Assembly: GCF_016904955.1 (NCBI RefSeq)
Contig: NZ_JADIKE010000017.1
Coordinates: forward strand, 1 to 33,638
DNA from: Dyella flava
GTDB taxonomy: Bacteria; Pseudomonadota; Gammaproteobacteria; Xanthomonadales; Rhodanobacteraceae
Length of the DNA stretch: 33,638 bases
Direction: 5' to 3'
Part shown: piece by piece, positions 30,523 through 33,638 of the stretch
Layout of the letters: every line of letters starts with the position of its first letter
Position numbering within the stretch: the first letter of the stretch is position 1
Made by a program: the position numbers and the translations under genes
Notes under the pieces: generated by a model
Told to the model about the DNA's origin: nothing
Database searches by the model: none
Seen by the model: the letters and a program-made list of their open reading frames with translations, nothing else

Positions 30523-31101
30523 TCAGACGCGCAGCGGACCGGCAATCCGCGCACGTTGCGGCTGGTTGTGCCAGAACGGCTCGGATTCGACCTGCTCGTA
30601 GGTGGAGTAATCCTCAAGATCACCACCGTACACGTGCAGAGTCAGCGCAGTTTCCTGCCGCGAAAGATTGCGGCAGCGGTGCATGTAGTGCATGTCTGCA
30701 TCGAACCATGTTGCGTCGCCCGGCCCGAGCCAGTTGCGACCGCGTAGCTGCCATGGTTCCGAAGTGGACGTGCGCGACCACGATTCCACTTCCAGTGCAC
30801 CGTACAGGCTCAATTCGATGCCCCACAGACCGGAGTGGTCATGCGAGGGCGTGCTGTATCCGGGCGGCCATGCCATCACCAGCACGCTGACACCGGGGCG
30901 TCCCCGGCGTCCGAGCAGCCAGCGTTCGAAACCGCGATTGCGCTGCCGCAGGTCCGTCAGACCATCGGCAAGTGCTTGCGAATCGCGATGGATGATGCTG
31001 CCCAACTCGCGTGAAAGCGAGGCGAGATCCGGATTCTTCACCAGCGTATGCGCGAGCGCAGCATCGCGTAATGCTTTGAGGCTGTGTCGGTATGTACGCA
31101 T
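30523..31101 (-). CDS. cysteine dioxygenase / mercaptopropionate dioxygenase-like cupin
   Basis: This 192-aa cupin uses Fe(II) to add O2 to a thiol, giving a sulfinate. The three-His site is visible: His87 and His89 in PSHDHSGLWG and His141 in YMHRCRNLS, with Tyr158 in HVYGG matching the active-site Tyr of cysteine dioxygenase. The typical GLWGIELSLYGALEVESW strand follows. The ATG at 31099-31101 has GGAA 5 nt upstream. A longer upstream frame is basic and unlikely. It leads into the FAD oxidoreductase gene 32 bp downstream. Substrate (cysteine or 3-mercaptopropionate) is not decided by sequence. It is divergent from the small membrane-protein gene at 31293. Confidence 0.85.
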   Translation of the reverse strand: MRTYRHSLKALRDAALAHTLVKNPDLASLSRELGSIIHRDSQALADGLTDLRQRNRGFERWLLGRRGRPGVSVLVMAWPPGYSTPSHDHSGLWGIELSLYGALEVESWSRTSTSEPWQLRGRNWLGPGDATWFDADMHYMHRCRNLSRQETALTLHVYGGDLEDYSTYEQVESEPFWHNQPQRARIAGPLRV

Positions 31102-31292
31102 AAGTTCCGTAGGCGGACCGGAGACGCTCCGCAGTGGAGCATGTCGCCCGTTAAATGGTCGTAAGGCAATGGATTTCAACTGTGACTTTCGAAGCATGGA
31201 TCTGTGACCGCATCGGCCTATGCTTGTCACACGCCTTAAACCTTTCTTGGTTAGGGCGCATCGGAACCTGCAGCTGACGTCGGAGAACGGAC

Positions 31293-31577
31293 ATGATCGA
31301 ACTGATGCTCATAGGCATGATGGTGGTCGGGTTGTGGATCGTCGGGTCGGTGATCGGCCTGATCTTCAAGCTGACCTTTGGCCTGGTCCATGTGGTTTTC
31401 AGCTTGCTGGCAGGCGCCATCGGTTTGTTTATCGGCGGCCTGGTGATGTTGCTGGTGTTGCCCATCATCGCCCTGTCGCTGCTGCCCTTGTGCTTGCCGG
31501 CTTTGCTGGTGTTCGGGCTGGTCTGGACGATCGTGCATCTTGCACGACGTTCCGCCGCGACACCCGTGGTGCGCTGA
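31293..31577 (+). CDS. small hydrophobic membrane protein
   Basis: This 94-aa protein is nearly all hydrophobic: LMLIGMMVVGLWIVGSVIGL, FGLVHVVFSLLAGAIGLFIG and a third segment VMLLVLPIIALSLLPLCLPA running into FGLVWTIVHLARR. Glycines in the middle favour tight helix packing. There is weak overall resemblance to PspG-type phage-shock membrane proteins, not enough to name it. GGAG lies 6 nt upstream of the ATG, so translation is credible. It ends just before a strong hairpin and converges with TonB. Confidence 0.75.
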   Translation: MIELMLIGMMVVGLWIVGSVIGLIFKLTFGLVHVVFSLLAGAIGLFIGGLVMLLVLPIIALSLLPLCLPALLVFGLVWTIVHLARRSAATPVVR

Positions 31578-31602
31578 AGCAAAGCGCGAATTATTAGTAG
31601 AA

Positions 31603-31628
31603 GGACCCGGCCGATATTGGCCGGGTCC
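31603..31628. terminator. bidirectional hairpin between the small membrane protein and TonB genes
   Basis: A perfect 10-bp stem (GGACCCGGCC / GGCCGGGTCC) with loop GATATT lies 25 bp past the membrane-protein stop and 20 bp past the convergent TonB stop. No T-tract on either strand. Its location suggests transcription ends in both directions here. Confidence 0.7.
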
Positions 31629-31648
31629 CAGGAGCCAAGCGCATGGCG

Positions 31649-32314
31649 TCACAGCTGTTGCAGCGCAAAACTGACCGGGACGCGCGCCCATGCCTTCACG
31701 GTGTGGCCGTCGATCACCGCAGGCTGGAACAGCCAGCCGGACAGCACCTGCTCGCGCGCGCTCTTGTCCAGCAGGGGATAACCACTGCTTTGCTCGATTT
31801 TCACTTCGAGTGGCTTGCCATTCTCGTCCACCAGTACGAGCAGCATCACGGTGCCTTCCATGCGCGCCCGAATCCCTTGCGCCGGGAAGCGCAAAGGCGA
31901 TGAGCGATAGGCAAGCGATGTCACGCCTGGTGCGATGGAGGGCGGCGCCACGACGGGCGTCGTCGTCGGAACCGGCTTGCTGTTTTGCGATGGTTCGGTG
32001 GTGGGTGGTGTCGTGATGACCGGCGGTACGGCCGGTTGTACATGCACGACCGGCACATGCACAGGCGCGGTAACCGGTACCGGTTTGGGCAGCGGTTTGA
32101 CAACGATGTCGGGCGGCGGCGGTGCTTTCGGCGGCGGCTCGATGATGCGGACGTCGACGCTTGCCGTATCGATCACGTGGGCGATTTGCGGCGCCAGCGG
32201 CCGCAAGGCAAACAACAGGGCGGTGAGGTTGAGAGTGATTGCTACACTGAGCGCGGCAATTCGCACCTTATCCGGGTGCACACGACGAACGACAGCCAGG
32301 CTTGCGGACGGCAT
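31649..32314 (-). CDS. TonB-family energy transducer
   Basis: This 221-aa protein has the TonB layout: a short N-terminal cytoplasmic part, a transmembrane helix (about 17-38: VRIAALSVAITLNLTALLFA), a proline-rich periplasmic linker (about 58-128, e.g. PPPKAPPPPDIVVKPLPKPV) and a C-terminal TonB domain (about 135-221) with SSGYPLLDKSAREQVLSGW and YRSSPLRFPAQGIRA. It links the proton motive force (through ExbB/ExbD) to outer-membrane receptors. ExbBD are not adjacent. AGGAGG lies 6 nt upstream of the ATG, one of the best ribosome sites in the window. Confidence 0.95.
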   Translation of the reverse strand: MPSASLAVVRRVHPDKVRIAALSVAITLNLTALLFALRPLAPQIAHVIDTASVDVRIIEPPPKAPPPPDIVVKPLPKPVPVTAPVHVPVVHVQPAVPPVITTPPTTEPSQNSKPVPTTTPVVAPPSIAPGVTSLAYRSSPLRFPAQGIRARMEGTVMLLVLVDENGKPLEVKIEQSSGYPLLDKSAREQVLSGWLFQPAVIDGHTVKAWARVPVSFALQQL

Positions 32315-32484
32315 AAGCGACCTCCTGACGGCGATATGGGTTGTTTTGCGTTGGCCGCGCTGTGCGGGGACACAGAGGGAATCGCGGTTGGCGCGGCTTC
32401 AGCCTATGCCTGCCGTTGGGGAATGTGCAATAGCCGTCTAAATGACGTTAAAGGCATGCCCTAGGGGATGCTTCGTCGATCCGG

Positions 32485-32595
32485 GCAAAAAAGAACCCCG
32501 CAAGGGGTGCGGGGCTGCAGGATTCACGGATATCGGGGAGGCGATATCCGTGATGAGCATCGTGCACGACTTGGCTTGAGGGGGGCGTGCAGCCC
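32485..32595 (-). ncRNA. candidate small regulatory RNA with C-rich loops
   Basis: On the minus strand three hairpins stand in series. First: TGCACG / CGTGCA (32586-32591 with 32563-32568) around a 17-nt loop that begins CCCCCCUC. Second: CACGGAUAUC / GAUAUCCGUG (32543-32552 with 32525-32534) with loop GCCUCCCC. Third: CCCCGC / GCGGGG with loop ACCCCUU followed by UUCUUUUUU, a Rho-independent terminator. Each loop is C-rich and complementary to Shine-Dalgarno GGAGG-type sites. No protein frame of credible quality lies on that strand here. The layout resembles the sRNA sX13 of Xanthomonas, which has C-rich loops. The 5' end and promoter are not seen, and the right limit is approximate. Confidence 0.6.
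32487..32514 (-). terminator. Rho-independent terminator of the candidate sRNA
   Basis: On the minus strand CCCCGC (loop ACCCCTT) GCGGGG is followed by TTCTTTTTT. It points toward the TonB gene and cannot serve any minus-strand protein gene, since none is seen to its right. This is the main sign that a noncoding transcript ends here. Confidence 0.7.
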
Positions 32596-32780
32596 GTGTG
32601 ATGACTGCTTTAACGCAGGCCTTGGCCGCATCTTTGCGACAAGAGCGATGGCGGCGCTAACGCATCAAACGTTTCAACGCACCGGATGCGCGATAGAACG
32701 CACTGGAAGTAGGCAAATCGAGATGGGCCGGTTAAGGTGGGCTTTGCCCGCGAGGGGCTGTATCCCCAGGAGTTGTCCTC

Positions 32781-33449
32781 ATGTCCGCACCAGCCCAGGT
32801 AGCGCTGCCGCGCTACGGTTTTGGTGATGAACTCGCGAGTAGCGTCATCCACGGCATCGGCATTTTGCTGAGCATCGTGGGGTTGGCTGCACTGGTCGTG
32901 CATACCGCCAGTCACGGCACGGCCAGCGATGTGCTGGCCAGTGCAGTGTATGGAGTGTCGTTGATTGCGCTTTATACGGCCTCGACGCTCTATCACTCGA
33001 TTCGCACGGAATCCGCCCGGCGCGTGCTGCGCACCCTCGATCACATCGCGATCTTCTTGCTGATCGCAGGTACCTACACACCCTTCACCTTGATCGCGTT
33101 GCGCGGCACCTGGGGTTGGAGCCTGTTCGGCATTATCTGGAGTTTGGCCTTGCTGGGCACCGCGCTGGAACTGGGCTTGCTCAAGCGTTATCGCCGTTTT
33201 GCGGTGCTGCTGTACGTGGCGATGGGCTGGGTCGGCATCATCGCGTTCCGTCCCTTGCTGGCGCATCTGCAAACAGGTGGCATGGTGCTGCTGCTGGCGG
33301 GCGGGGCGGCGTACACCCTGGGTGTGCCGTTCTATCTCTGGCGCAAGCTGCCGTATCACCATTCGGTGTGGCATTTCTTTGTGCTGGCCGGCAGCGCGTT
33401 GCAGTTTCTGGCGGTGTTCTTTTACGTCGTGCCCTACGCGCCGGTGTAA
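32781..33449 (+). CDS. hemolysin III family (PAQR/YqfA-like) membrane protein
   Basis: This 222-aa protein has seven transmembrane segments and the hemolysin III pattern: ASSVIHGIGILLSIVGLAAL near the start, LYTASTLYHSIRTE, LDHIAIFLLIAGTYTPFTL (about 86-105), and near the end PYHHSVWHFFVLAGSALQF, in which the His residues and the earlier Asp would bind metal as in PAQR proteins. The family (YqfA, TrhA) is linked to membrane energetics and not proven to be haemolytic. The ATG has AGGAG 8 nt upstream. Its gene follows the candidate sRNA region and is monocistronic. Confidence 0.9.
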   Translation: MSAPAQVALPRYGFGDELASSVIHGIGILLSIVGLAALVVHTASHGTASDVLASAVYGVSLIALYTASTLYHSIRTESARRVLRTLDHIAIFLLIAGTYTPFTLIALRGTWGWSLFGIIWSLALLGTALELGLLKRYRRFAVLLYVAMGWVGIIAFRPLLAHLQTGGMVLLLAGGAAYTLGVPFYLWRKLPYHHSVWHFFVLAGSALQFLAVFFYVVPYAPV

Positions 33450-33495
33450 GGTCGTCTGACAATACTTCCTCGCCATCATTTCCACACCTCCTCGT

Positions 33496-33523
33496 CGTCA
33501 TTCCCGCGAAAGCGGGATGTTTG
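33496..33523. repeat. REP-like palindromic intergenic repeat, copy 2 (inverted)
   Basis: This is identical over 28 nt to the element at 116-143, on the opposite strand. It lies 47 bp past the hemolysin III stop, in an intergenic position, as the first copy is. Confidence 0.75.
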
Positions 33524-33588
33524 AAAAACCCTTTCCGCATACCGCATCCATGCCGAGCGAACGCCCAAAAGGTCAGAAAGAAGGATTC

Positions 33589-33638
33589 ATGAAGTTCCTC
33601 GTGGCCACCTTGTCGGTGGCCACGGTGATCAAGCAACT
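33589..33638 (+). CDS. 5' end of an unidentified gene (partial)
   Basis: ATG at 33589 follows AAGAAGGA with short spacing and opens a frame MKFLVATLSVATVIKQ that runs off the window. The hydrophobic start could be a signal peptide. Too short to name, and a chance frame cannot be excluded. Confidence 0.4.
   Translation, partial: MKFLVATLSVATVIKQ

Noticed and set aside
32610..33485. 291-codon minus-strand frame opposite hemolysin III
   Set aside because: Antisense shadow, with His/Gln/Arg excess; it also reaches the candidate sRNA region but has no ribosome site.
116..33523. Idea that the window is a mobile island bounded by the two inverted 28-nt repeats
   Set aside because: No integrase, transposase, tRNA target or composition shift was seen, and such palindromes are usually frequent intergenic repeats.

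Overview
The window is high-GC, densely coded gammaproteobacterial chromosome. Gene content and protein style (MliC- and LprI-like lysozyme inhibitors, KirBac channel, CPXCG protein, LAB_N proteins, short palindromic intergenic repeats) suggest Xanthomonadales, most likely Rhodanobacteraceae (Dyella, Rhodanobacter or Luteibacter-like). This is inference from pattern, not from a marker gene. I see no tRNA, rRNA, CRISPR array, prophage or insertion sequence. It looks like ordinary chromosome with many small accessory and envelope genes.

Layout. 0-4 kb: a secreted low-complexity Ser/Gly/Asn/Thr protein and a DJ-1/Hsp31-type protein on the minus strand, then small plus-strand genes: a zinc ribbon, an MliC-type lysozyme inhibitor and a lipoprotein ending at a strong terminator. 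4-13 kb: regulators (Nac-like LysR, two paralogous AraC proteins, one TetR), an LprI-like secreted protein, and a minus-strand run of membrane protein, MarC and secreted lipase. The TetR gene is divergent from an AraC / membrane protein / FAD monooxygenase run. 13-17 kb: a tandem pair of small paralogous unknown proteins, a bestrophin channel, an unknown 199-aa protein, and an alpha/beta hydrolase with alanine at the nucleophile position.

17-23.4 kb is the most coherent block. All genes are on the minus strand, in transcription order LAB_N protein, second LAB_N protein, ArnT-like lipid-linked sugar transferase, AsnB-type glutamine amidotransferase (start 1 nt after the preceding stop) and a secreted GH89 alpha-N-acetylglucosaminidase. 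I read it as a candidate envelope-glycan modification system.

23.7-33.6 kb: YCII-like protein, KirBac channel, HAD phosphatase overlapping a CPXCG protein, nicotinamidase, a membrane protein, cardiolipin synthase, a repeat-rich 0.5-kb gap, an FAD oxidoreductase with a thiol-dioxygenase-like cupin, a small membrane protein, TonB, a candidate C-rich-loop small RNA on the minus strand, and a hemolysin III family protein. The same 28-nt palindromic repeat occurs near both ends in opposite orientation.

A theme is the cell envelope: two lysozyme-inhibitor-like proteins, TonB, cardiolipin synthase, channels, sugar transfer to lipid carriers and several small membrane proteins. Start codons were chosen from Shine-Dalgarno spacing, signal peptides and family starts, and often differ from the longest reading frame.
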